From assembly GCF_003991585.1 (NCBI RefSeq), contig NZ_PQSP01000003.1:1-64000 (forward strand): a stretch of 64,000 nucleotides of DNA. Direction: 5' to 3'. A model generated the notes under the pieces. That model searched no databases, was not told the DNA's origin, and saw nothing but the letters and a program-made list of their open reading frames with translations. This DNA comes from Saezia sanguinis. Lineage in GTDB: Bacteria; Pseudomonadota; Gammaproteobacteria; Burkholderiales; Burkholderiaceae_C. Shown piece after piece: positions 10,385-19,070 of the stretch. Numbering within the stretch: the first letter of the stretch is position 1; every line of letters starts with the position of its first letter. A program made the translations under genes and the position numbers.

Positions 10385-10412
10385 TGCACAAACGGTCACC
10401 ATACGGTCACCA
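10385..10412 (+). repeat. 28-bp end repeat with tandem CGGTCACC boxes, left copy
   Basis: It is identical over 28 bp to 38801-38828 and in the same orientation. It contains two copies of CGGTCACC spaced 11 bp centre to centre. It lies between the attachment repeat and the integrase ATG. Paired short direct repeats near an integrase are typical of arm-type integrase binding sites (inference), and binding here could also repress the integrase promoter. Confidence 0.6.
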
Positions 10413-10443
10413 GAAATCATGGCTTTATCATACAGGAGACACG

Positions 10444-11790
10444 ATGGCAGAGATCACCGAACGACAGTTAAGCACCAAACCCACCGACAAGGATATCTGG
10501 TTCAACGAGTCCGCGCCCAAGGGACATGGCCGTTTTCTGGCGCGGATTACGCCTGCCGGTGAACGTCTGTTTTATTTCCGTTATTCTGATTCTAGCGGCA
10601 AGCGGGTCCGTTTACCATTGGGAACATACAGCCGTACCGGCACAGCAGGCCTGACGTTGAAGGAGGCGCGTCAAAGAGCGATGGTTCTGGCCGATCTATA
10701 TGTGAGCGGTCATACGAATTTGCGGGAGTATCTTGAAACCGAGCGGGTTAATTCTGCTGTCCGGCAGGAGTCGGAGCGGTTACGGCTGGAACGGGAAAAG
10801 GCTGAAGCCGAAGCGACGGCAGCAGCAATGGCAATGCGGCAGACGGTCAGGGGTTTGTTCGAGCAATGGATGGAGATTGATGTTGCCAAGCACAAGGATG
10901 GCGGTGCCGAGGTTCGCCGTATGTTTGAAAAGGATGTGCTGCCTTATATCGGCGATTGTTTTGTGGCGGATGTTAAAAAGGGAGATGTAGTCAGAGTGAC
11001 AGATTCGCTGTTAGCCCGGCAGGTGCCGAGAATGGCGAAGCGGGTTTTTTCTCTGATGCGCCAGATGTTCCGCTTTGCGGTGGATCGTGATCTGATTGTG
11101 TTTGATCCGACTGCCGCTATCCGCAAGGCGAGGACTTTCGGGCAGGATAATGAACGTGACCGCATTCTGGATGAGGATGAAATCCGCTTGTTGGTTGAAA
11201 AGCTGCCGGATGCCGGTTTACTGGTGACGACCGAGATTGCGGTGTGGATCATTCTGGCAACCTGTTGCCGTATCGGGGAGTTGATGAATGCCCGCTGGCA
11301 GTATGTTAATCTGTACAAGCGGACATGGGTGATTCCAGCGGATCATTCCAAGAATGGCAAATTGCATGTTATTCATCTGTCTGATTTTGCGGTTTCGCAA
11401 TTTGAACGGTTAAGGGAGATCAATGGCACATACGAGTGGTGCTATCCAAACGCTAAAAAAGATGGGGCGGTAACGCCTAAATCGGTGACGAAGCAGCTTG
11501 GCGACAGGCAATGCACAAACGAAGAGCAAAGGATAAAGGGGCGCAGTAAATTTTACGATGCCCTGTTGCTGCCCAATGGCAAATGGACACCGCATGATCT
11601 GCGCCGCACCGGCGCGTCGATGATGACGGCGTTGGGGATTCTGCCGGATGTGGCGGAGCGCTGTCTCAACCATGTTGAAGAGAACAAGGTCAAACGCACT
11701 TATCAACGGTACAGCTACGCCAAGGAGATAAAAGAGGCATGGCAGATGCTGGGGCAGGAGCTTGAGAAATTGGTGCAAGCCCAGCCCTGA
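10444..11790 (+). CDS. int: Tyrosine integrase of the island (P4-like, DUF4102 type), 448 aa
   Basis: The ATG at 10444 is preceded by AGGAG. An upstream GTG at 10384 would overlap the 28-bp end repeat and is not favoured. The N-terminus (about 1-95: RFLARITPAGERLFYFRY..GKRVRLPLG) is an arm-DNA-binding domain. The centre is an SAM-like core-binding domain. The C-terminus holds the catalytic residues: Arg in CCRIGELMNARW, HDLRR, a later NHVEE histidine, and the nucleophile in TYQRYSY. It should carry out integration and, with an excisionase, excision at tRNA-Pro. It sits just inside the left attachment repeat and points inward. An AlpA-like protein at 29.2 kb is a candidate partner but lies far away. 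Confidence 0.92.
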   Translation: MAEITERQLSTKPTDKDIWFNESAPKGHGRFLARITPAGERLFYFRYSDSSGKRVRLPLGTYSRTGTAGLTLKEARQRAMVLADLYVSGHTNLREYLETERVNSAVRQESERLRLEREKAEAEATAAAMAMRQTVRGLFEQWMEIDVAKHKDGGAEVRRMFEKDVLPYIGDCFVADVKKGDVVRVTDSLLARQVPRMAKRVFSLMRQMFRFAVDRDLIVFDPTAAIRKARTFGQDNERDRILDEDEIRLLVEKLPDAGLLVTTEIAVWIILATCCRIGELMNARWQYVNLYKRTWVIPADHSKNGKLHVIHLSDFAVSQFERLREINGTYEWCYPNAKKDGAVTPKSVTKQLGDRQCTNEEQRIKGRSKFYDALLLPNGKWTPHDLRRTGASMMTALGILPDVAERCLNHVEENKVKRTYQRYSYAKEIKEAWQMLGQELEKLVQAQP

Positions 11791-11963
11791 AAATCAACCT
11801 TTCTTCTATCATTTGGATTGCTCATTACTCAATCTGACTGTGTTCTGTTGCGAGGCACGATCAAACATGACGATGTCGGCCAAAAACGATAAGTAGACTT
11901 TAAGGCCACTCCTTTCAGAAATTTTGGGGCGCGGTAAAAAATTATCTGACAGCAAATCCTTGT

Positions 11964-13400
11964 TTATACCTTTGTTGCTAATTGTTCAAAGCCAAGTAAT
12001 ATGGAAGGGTTAATTGACTTAAACTGCCACCTTGGTAATCTTTGATGATTTGTCCTATAAGCATCCATCAACTCATTCAGATCTGATGGTTTATTGATAC
12101 CTAGAATACATTTTGCTTTTTCAAAGTATGACTTTGACGAAGCTCTTGCAAAAACTTCAAATGCACTGTGAAAACGACCAAGATACAGCAAAGTATCTGG
12201 AAACCAACCACGATAAAAGTCATCCTGCTGTATTTCAGCACGCATAAACAATATAAAGTCAGCCTGCATTAGATAACGAAACTCTATACCGGAGTTCTTA
12301 CTTCTTTGCTCAAGTAGATCCGCATGAACAGATAAATGCCGGGGTTCCAATTTATTATTTCGATCCTCTAGGGAATACAAGTATTCTCGGAAAACGTCAT
12401 ATCCAACCATTGCATTTTTTCCATAATCAGGTCTTCCAGGCACATAGTATTGCTGTGTCAATAGCGCGTTAACTTCCGCAAATCTTTCATGCTTTGTGAA
12501 AATAGCAACCGCATATAGGAAAAGCTCATGAATAATAAATTTAAAGTTATCGAAGTCCCTTTCGTCCCAATTATTAACATTCGCAGGCCTGCTCATATAT
12601 GGGATCAGGGCTTCAAAGAAGCGGTGTACTTTGAGGATATTTTCTTCTGTTGGCGCATATTGCGCAAGAGCAATAAACAGTGTAATTGCTTCATTCCTGT
12701 ACGGAATAAACTTATCTATATTATCAATAACTTGATCATCAAATTCACCTTCTTTTTCGGTGATTCTAAAATTCTCAAGGTTACTAACAAAGGTAGAAAA
12801 ATACTCGTCTAATGCACCAGATGTAAATGGTTTATTTTCTTTGATGGCGGATATAGCCCTTTTGTGTATTGACGTTGTTCCCAGAGATATCCCATCTGAC
12901 TCTTCCAAAAAAGAAGGCGGCTTTCCTATCGCAGGCCTCGTATAAAGGGGCTTGTCATATACCCAACGTAATAGTTTTTCAAAGTTGTCCGCATAACTAT
13001 CGGGAGCACTTAAATCAATATATATTCGTGATTTATAGTATGTTGGTAAGTATGCTTGACTTTGCGAATCTCTTTCAGAAATGATTGCTACAAATTTTCC
13101 TTGCTCCTGATTTTCATAGACTTCACGTGAAATGATTTGTGTTTCAGTGCCTACACCACCAGATCGTCCATCTGCCTTTGATGCGTAAATTTCATCACAT
13201 ATCATGGCGACCTTTGTTATCTGGGGATCTGTAACCATCTTTTCCATGAAAGCTACCGAATCATGGCCTTCTTTTAGATCCCATTTATCAAGAATTACAT
13301 GAACGCCAGATTCGGTTAGTTCTTTAGCTAAATCTATTACCCACTGTTCATGGGTTGGGTTAGACCAGCTATAAGAAATGAATAATTTTGGGGATTCCAT
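11964..13400 (-). CDS. SEFIR/TIR-like domain protein, putative anti-phage defence, 478 aa
   Basis: Residues 1-150 form a SEFIR domain: LFISYSWSNPTHEQWV opens it, followed by ELTESGVHVILDKWDL, GHDSVAFMEKMV and a MICDEIYASKA strand. SEFIR domains are relatives of TIR, and single-gene SEFIR proteins are known phage-defence systems acting by NAD+ depletion. The remaining 330 residues are helical and unrecognised; they are the probable sensor or oligomerisation part. There is no signal peptide or membrane segment. It is the most downstream member of a same-strand defence group, with its own 620-bp upstream region, so it is probably transcribed separately. Confidence 0.8.
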   Translation of the reverse strand: MESPKLFISYSWSNPTHEQWVIDLAKELTESGVHVILDKWDLKEGHDSVAFMEKMVTDPQITKVAMICDEIYASKADGRSGGVGTETQIISREVYENQEQGKFVAIISERDSQSQAYLPTYYKSRIYIDLSAPDSYADNFEKLLRWVYDKPLYTRPAIGKPPSFLEESDGISLGTTSIHKRAISAIKENKPFTSGALDEYFSTFVSNLENFRITEKEGEFDDQVIDNIDKFIPYRNEAITLFIALAQYAPTEENILKVHRFFEALIPYMSRPANVNNWDERDFDNFKFIIHELFLYAVAIFTKHERFAEVNALLTQQYYVPGRPDYGKNAMVGYDVFREYLYSLEDRNNKLEPRHLSVHADLLEQRSKNSGIEFRYLMQADFILFMRAEIQQDDFYRGWFPDTLLYLGRFHSAFEVFARASSKSYFEKAKCILGINKPSDLNELMDAYRTNHQRLPRWQFKSINPSILLGFEQLATKV

Positions 13401-13867
13401 TTATGTACAAACCCTTAATGAGTGGATCACGCTACATTCAGCGGCTTTGGATCTGTATAACCTATATCCAAAGAATTAACTATATCTGCTTATGCTAATG
13501 ACCTCTTTTGGCACTGCGCCGACTATCAAATTTGATTAAATCCAGAATAGCAAAGGTATCAAACTAAGTATAAGTTAGTGCACATCAGCAGAGATTTTCC
13601 CACAAAAGGCTCTTCCTGCTGATTACCTTTTTCTTCCTTTTGAAAAGTACCCTTAAGCCTTTTGGGGTACGCCCTTAAAAGCCCGTCCTTTGCCCCCTTT
13701 TTTTGTGCTATCTCAAATAAATCGCCGTAATTTCCAGCCGTTCAACGGCGGAAATGTCACCGCAAGGGCGGATAAACTGGCTTTGTCTTGGCGCACCAGC
13801 TAAAAACGTGTCCTATGGATATAGAAAATAAGCAGCCTTCTATTGCTCCAAAGTTGACTTGGATTTG

Positions 13868-13919
13868 CGCACATTTTTAACGCAAATAGGTCTCGGTGAC
13901 GCCCGGCCTGAAATGTCCC
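13868..13919 (-). pseudogene. Isolated copy of the 3' end of the second integrase
   Basis: These 52 bp match 27357-27408 with two mismatches and encode the last 16-17 residues of that integrase (GHFRPGVTETYLR then stop, against GHFRPGITETYLR). Nothing integrase-like lies upstream here. It is therefore either one half of an integration scar or the leftover of a deleted element. The rest of the 13401-14023 gap holds the SEFIR upstream region, including an 8-bp inverted repeat ATCAGCAG/CTGCTGAT around 13586-13622, and no gene. Confidence 0.75.
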
Positions 13920-14023
13920 TGCCCTGAAAATCAGGCATTCAGCTAAGAGCGGACCTTCCAACCTTCTAATGTGCAAAAGTTGTCAGATCTCAGTTATGAA
14001 ATTGCTTAAATAGCTAACAATAA

Positions 14024-17000
14024 CTATTTGGGTGGCAGCTTTTTCCTGTTGCTGAACAATTTAAAGCCTTCGGGTACTGGTTTAAATTTATCGCTCTCTT
14101 CAGGCCATCGTTTAGCTCGACTTTGGAAAGCCCTCAGCGCCTCAATATCCAATGTGGCAGCCACCACGAAGTCATTATCTCCTCCCCTAAGGCGGGCAAT
14201 ATCGCGAAGAAAGCTTTCTTTAGCCGGAGAACGGACTCGGCTATCACCATATTTCCGATTATTAACCAGAATGGTATATGCATGAATATCTAATGCGGCT
14301 GATTCGATTAATGAGGCGAAAGTATCCAAATCTTTGTTCCAACTTAGAACCATAAGGGCATCAACGTTACCTTGGAAACGGATTCGGGCTTTGCTGTTTT
14401 GAAGTTCCGAGCAAACCATCACACCAAAGTTGACGCCATTATGAATATAAATCGGCTTGGATGGTGGTTTATTGGATTTGCTCCACTCCTTTCCATATTT
14501 CACAATAAGCTCTTTATCTTCGCCAACGGCAGGTTCAAGCTTGGGTTGCCAGATCTTTACAAAAGTCGGATAGCCGAGCCTATTATCTGCAAGCACCAAC
14601 GCGACCTCACTCAAAATCTTATTACCTTCACTGTGACGATACTCCATTCCTGCTATTAGACTAATACCTGCAGCGCTCAGTCTAGCTGCGATACTGTTAA
14701 GCCAGTGTAGAGGAACAGACAGTTCTGGAAAGAGTACATAATCCGGTTTTGGGTTCAGTTTCAGTGTATCGTTAACCAGGTTAGATATTTTCTGATAACG
14801 CTTGCGGCTTAAGTTAGGCTTATCACAAGCAGTAGCTGCCCAATCGCTATCTTCAGTGCGAAGATTAGTTAAAGCGACAACCACTTTATCTTTGTTGTCA
14901 GTACCGATCCTAAGGCATTTCTTTCTTTTCGTAGAAGGCTTGTTATTTGCATCTTGTTCAGTCGCGAGTAATGTCGGTTTTATCCATACCCCGCGCAACA
15001 CTTGGGTATATTTAGCCCAAGTTACTGCTGGACCGTAAATCGGCGGTTTACCAGATGCCGAAGCTAAACCAACGCACTCGGGAGCTAATTCCGATATTTC
15101 AGCTGGAGATAATGGCCGTGTTGGGAAGAGATAAGGTAGGTAGCTATCGTTCTTACGATGCCCATTGACCACCTTGCCCAATCTCGTTCTGCGGGTTGAG
15201 TTTATGAATTTTCTAAACGTCTTTGTATCAAGCAATCCGGAGTTGCCAAGCAGATTCAGTATCTGCTTCTCTTTCTTAGCATCATGTCTACCAACCAGCT
15301 TCTCGGCAGAATGACTTTTTACAATGTATTTATATGCTGTTTTCGCAAGATCAGCCGATGCAACAAGTGGAGCTTTTTTCACGAAATCTGTCATGTCAAA
15401 GCGAAGATCACGCAGTTCTTTAAAGTCCGTCAGATTAGCTATAATTTGATTAAGGAACAAATTGGCAAGGCGCTTCTTCTTGGTCGAGCGTTCACCCAAG
15501 AAAAGTTTATCAGGACCATAGTATCGGGTTGCAGCGTCAATAAATAACCATGTCAATGTTCCCTTAATATAGCGCCAAAGATTTTTCAGAACCTTGGCAT
15601 CACATCCATTAATTTTAACTTTTTTACCGTCGACAACTTCAGATGCTAATGTATCTATAGCTTTATAGGATTTAACCGCGATTCGCTCAGCCTGCTCCCA
15701 CTCGTTCATGCTGATCGCAAAGCCAAGTAGTCGTGGTAAGTAATTAAAGTGTGCAAATAGCTTATCTGTTCGCAATATGTGGTTGTGGGCAAACTGGTAA
15801 AACTCTTCGCGTTGTTCTTTCCATTGGTTGGGTGGCAAATCCCGCGCTAGGGTTTCTACATGTCGAAGCTGAAGTGACCATCCTAAGCGGCGAATCGTCA
15901 GACCATCTGCTTTGCGTAGAGTATCTGCATTTTCTCCTACGCTACCTGCAGCGGAAAGTACTTTGGCAGCCGTCGAGTGCTCCAATTGGTCTGGCGATGG
16001 CATAAGTCGATGTTCGCTGGAAAGCTCGTATATTTCTTTCTCAATACTGTCCAACAAATCGAGGCCCGCCCGGCCCTGCAATACAAACATTTTTTGTTTA
16101 TCCGACTGTAGCGATATTGTGGTATTGCCTTGAATGGCTGCCCCTTGATTAATTTTCCAAACCTTGCCGTTTGTGTCGTCCTGCGAAAGACAGGTTTTAC
16201 CCATTCGCGTTCGGAACAACTGCATGAGATCTAGGCTGTTGGTAATAGTGCCTGTATCACGCACCACGAGAAACATATCATCAACATAGCGACCATAATG
16301 AATAGGAGAGAGTTTCTCCAAGACAAGCCTATCCCATTTATGTAGCAAGACATTGGAAATAATGCGGCTGCACGTTAGTCCAATAACCAATCCGCCCTTA
16401 ATATCGGCCTCTTTGCCACCAACCGACTTGCCAAACTTTGATGCCCCACCAGACCAGTTGTTAAGAAAACGTGCGAGCTGAACAGTGAATGCTTTTTCTT
16501 CATCATCAAGGTTCAGACCAAGAACCTCTAAGAGAGCCTCACTAGATAAGGTCAAAGGGTCTATAAAATGGTAGTAGCTTTTCAGGTCAAGTGAAACAGC
16601 GATTATGTCCTGATCCTTTTCTAGCTCGTCCCGTATAGCTTTAAGTCCATCACTGCGCCACTTTTGGTATGGCTGATAATAGGGAACAAATGATCCAATG
16701 GAACTAATATGAAACAGATTTTCATCATCGCTACTAAAAAGCTCGTCATTTCGAATACGCTTTAGTCGAGCCCCATAGCAGCTACCATCCAGTTTGGCAT
16801 CAAATTTGTGTCCAACCATATTGATCCATAGTGCAGATATAACATGCATATCTACGGGAAAATCCCCAATAATGCGAAATTCTGGTGTAATGTTATAGTT
16901 TTTAAATAAGCTTGCAACTGCTCGCTCAGGTTTGGAAAAATGAACATGACCATTTCCTGTAGTGTCTTTTTTTTCTGTAGATAGCTTCTTTGGCAACAAC

Positions 17001-17227
17001 CAAAAATCACCCAAGAATTTTTTATTTTTCTCAAAGCCTGAATCTTCTTGTAGCTGCTCTAGCAGTTGCTCAAGATTTGTCAATAAGTTTTGCTCGTACT
17101 CCGCAAACTTGATAGCTGTAGGGAAAGTATTTTCAAAGAAGCAGTCAGCTTTAGCCTTACGATAGGCAATGAGTAAATCTTCGATTGTTAAAGAGTTCCA
17201 TCCTTCAAATTTTGCATCATATGCCAT
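14024..17227 (-). CDS. Defence-associated reverse transcriptase fused to nitrilase (UG1/DRT1 type), 1067 aa
   Basis: The N-terminal half is a reverse transcriptase. SLDLKSYYHF supplies the first catalytic Asp (about D214), GLVIGLTCSRIISN is the following motif, and YVDD (about 314-317) is the catalytic box. A helical linker follows. From about residue 828 there is a carbon-nitrogen hydrolase (nitrilase) domain with all three expected residues: Glu in VLFPELS (about 835), Lys in FVKIWQPK (891 or 896) and Cys in VMVCSEL (about 939). The RT-nitrilase fusion is the signature of DRT type 1, a single-gene anti-phage system whose mechanism is still unclear. It is flanked by SEFIR and pAgo genes on the same strand. 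The RBS is weak. Confidence 0.88.
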   Translation of the reverse strand: MAYDAKFEGWNSLTIEDLLIAYRKAKADCFFENTFPTAIKFAEYEQNLLTNLEQLLEQLQEDSGFEKNKKFLGDFWLLPKKLSTEKKDTTGNGHVHFSKPERAVASLFKNYNITPEFRIIGDFPVDMHVISALWINMVGHKFDAKLDGSCYGARLKRIRNDELFSSDDENLFHISSIGSFVPYYQPYQKWRSDGLKAIRDELEKDQDIIAVSLDLKSYYHFIDPLTLSSEALLEVLGLNLDDEEKAFTVQLARFLNNWSGGASKFGKSVGGKEADIKGGLVIGLTCSRIISNVLLHKWDRLVLEKLSPIHYGRYVDDMFLVVRDTGTITNSLDLMQLFRTRMGKTCLSQDDTNGKVWKINQGAAIQGNTTISLQSDKQKMFVLQGRAGLDLLDSIEKEIYELSSEHRLMPSPDQLEHSTAAKVLSAAGSVGENADTLRKADGLTIRRLGWSLQLRHVETLARDLPPNQWKEQREEFYQFAHNHILRTDKLFAHFNYLPRLLGFAISMNEWEQAERIAVKSYKAIDTLASEVVDGKKVKINGCDAKVLKNLWRYIKGTLTWLFIDAATRYYGPDKLFLGERSTKKKRLANLFLNQIIANLTDFKELRDLRFDMTDFVKKAPLVASADLAKTAYKYIVKSHSAEKLVGRHDAKKEKQILNLLGNSGLLDTKTFRKFINSTRRTRLGKVVNGHRKNDSYLPYLFPTRPLSPAEISELAPECVGLASASGKPPIYGPAVTWAKYTQVLRGVWIKPTLLATEQDANNKPSTKRKKCLRIGTDNKDKVVVALTNLRTEDSDWAATACDKPNLSRKRYQKISNLVNDTLKLNPKPDYVLFPELSVPLHWLNSIAARLSAAGISLIAGMEYRHSEGNKILSEVALVLADNRLGYPTFVKIWQPKLEPAVGEDKELIVKYGKEWSKSNKPPSKPIYIHNGVNFGVMVCSELQNSKARIRFQGNVDALMVLSWNKDLDTFASLIESAALDIHAYTILVNNRKYGDSRVRSPAKESFLRDIARLRGGDNDFVVAATLDIEALRAFQSRAKRWPEESDKFKPVPEGFKLFSNRKKLPPK

Positions 17228-17648
17228 AACTTGTTCTCATATCTAAAGCTTATAGAAAATTTGCATTCCTAAAAAAAATTCAAAATTATTTTTCGCGTTC
17301 TTCAAACACGTTACTCTTGATCAATAGGCCATGGCATAATTCTCATCCAAAATTTAATTAACTCTTTTATCGCTTTGTACCAACTGCTTACAGTCATCAG
17401 TTACGCCAATGTTTATATGGAGTCCTTGCAGAAGTACAGCGGATCAGCACATATCATTTATTAGAAATTTTCCCGTGAAAGGCTTCCTCTGTTAAATTGC
17501 CCTTTTCTGTCTGATAGATAAGACACCCTTATTTCTTTAACTTTTTTACTATTTTTCTTTTTCCTACTTCGAAAGCAATAAAATCCATAGCTTTTATACA
17601 TAGGCCAAAACACCTAGTTAAAAATTTCTTAAAAACTCAATTTACCAT
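17228..17648. other. Intergenic region between DRT1-type gene and pAgo operon
   Basis: About 420 AT-rich bp hold no gene. They should contain the promoter of the reverse transcriptase gene and the end of the pAgo transcript. The stretch near 17463-17507 (around ATTTTCCC..AAAGGC.TTCCT) resembles 13593-13635, at a similar distance upstream of the SEFIR gene, which suggests related upstream modules. Confidence 0.35.
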
Positions 17649-19070
17649 CTACATATAGTAGCCATACCTGATCTGAGGATGATCAGTCTCATCCAGATAT
17701 TTCATAATTTCTCCAACTTTCCGGGCACAGCTAAGAGTAATTGGATACTTGCCATCAAATTGAGTGTTGTTCCAATTCATTTTAGTCAAGCCTAAAATCT
17801 CACGAGCTAAAAAAACCGGAGACTGCTCTGAACGTATTACACGCAACTCGAGCGGTTGAGGAATATACAATCCCGGGTACGTTTTGTAGTACCAGATTGA
17901 ACCGCGAGTGTATAGCAATTGCTTTTTCTCACTTAGCTCGAGTACAGTTCCTCTATAAGGTGGATATGCTCCATTACGGAATAATCGGATTTTTGAGTCC
18001 ATAACGGTCACAAAGTCAACAGCATCTATCCGCAAATCACTCGCAGCTTGAGAAAAACCGTCTATTTCAATATCTGTAAAATTAGAAGTTTTGTGAACAA
18101 CCACCCGAGCTGGAAAATGCCGTAGCGCATTCCAATATTCTTCAAGAGCGGCCTTAAAAAGAGAAAACGCCTGATCAAATGTAAGACGAGGAATACGATC
18201 TGTTTTGTCAATATGAACAGGCGTTCCACGCAGAATTAGGCCATTCCCTAATTCATCAAATACTTGGGCTAAACTAGTATTAAGCGTTTGCTTGTCACGA
18301 CTGCGATAAAAAGCAACACCTAGAGCACATGATTGAGGCCGAGCAGCATCATTCTCTAACCGCCAAGGGTTAGTTGCTCCAGCTTTATAATACAAAGCAC
18401 TGGCTAAATTCCATGCTTTAGTTGCATCATCTTGTTGACCTTTCGCGCTAGACGTTAACGACTCGGAACGCAATAATTGCAGGGGTTTTCCCAAGTGCAT
18501 ACTGCGTGCCTTCAGCGCTCTGCGAAAATTCAATTCTGTTGAAACGGCAATACTTTCCTCAAGACGCTCTTCGCCTTCCAAAGCTTCTTCAGTACTAACC
18601 GCAGCATAAAGTTCTTTTGACAATAAACACACAACCACATCTACTGGACGATTTTGCGCAAGAAACTTTATCTCCTCATAATAAAGCTTAATGGCTTGCT
18701 CCAATCTTTCATTTCGTTTTTTTATTTTGATTATGTTATCTATTTCTTGTTTGCGGAGTTGCCTACCAAGGTCTTGATTGAAGATAAATTTGGAGTAAAA
18801 ACCCGTTTGTTCATTAAAACCACAGAAATCAGGAAATAAGTTAGTTTTATGTAACTCGACAGCGCTTTTAATAGGAGCCTTCATCCGTTCAAGTAATGCA
18901 GAAAAATTTTCTATATCCTGTGCGGTCCCTACTGCTCCCAAATGAATGTGTGTTCTGCGAGTCTGCGATTGCCTGTCATAGACACCATAGGCAGCTATAC
19001 CGCGACGCGGACAAATATGCAAGCCTTCAGCGAATTGCAAGCGAGGTTCATTAATATGATTTAATTTCAT
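17649..19070 (-). CDS. Short prokaryotic Argonaute (MID-PIWI, catalytically inactive), 473 aa
   Basis: It lacks N and PAZ domains. The MID-like part includes VDVVVCLLSKELY (about 160). The PIWI-like part runs to the C-terminus (LYTRGSIWYYKTYPGLYIPQPLELR, then ILGLTKMNWNN). The usual catalytic aspartates are missing: the first PIWI strand reads LGVAFYR where active enzymes have a G.D, and the later strand reads VVVHKTS instead of an RDG. It should therefore bind guide and target without cutting, as known short pAgos do. Its ATG overlaps the stop of the upstream SMEK-APAZ gene (ATGA), so the two proteins are very probably made together and form a heterodimer. Target recognition would switch on the partner's effector domain. 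Confidence 0.88.
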   Translation of the reverse strand: MKLNHINEPRLQFAEGLHICPRRGIAAYGVYDRQSQTRRTHIHLGAVGTAQDIENFSALLERMKAPIKSAVELHKTNLFPDFCGFNEQTGFYSKFIFNQDLGRQLRKQEIDNIIKIKKRNERLEQAIKLYYEEIKFLAQNRPVDVVVCLLSKELYAAVSTEEALEGEERLEESIAVSTELNFRRALKARSMHLGKPLQLLRSESLTSSAKGQQDDATKAWNLASALYYKAGATNPWRLENDAARPQSCALGVAFYRSRDKQTLNTSLAQVFDELGNGLILRGTPVHIDKTDRIPRLTFDQAFSLFKAALEEYWNALRHFPARVVVHKTSNFTDIEIDGFSQAASDLRIDAVDFVTVMDSKIRLFRNGAYPPYRGTVLELSEKKQLLYTRGSIWYYKTYPGLYIPQPLELRVIRSEQSPVFLAREILGLTKMNWNNTQFDGKYPITLSCARKVGEIMKYLDETDHPQIRYGYYM

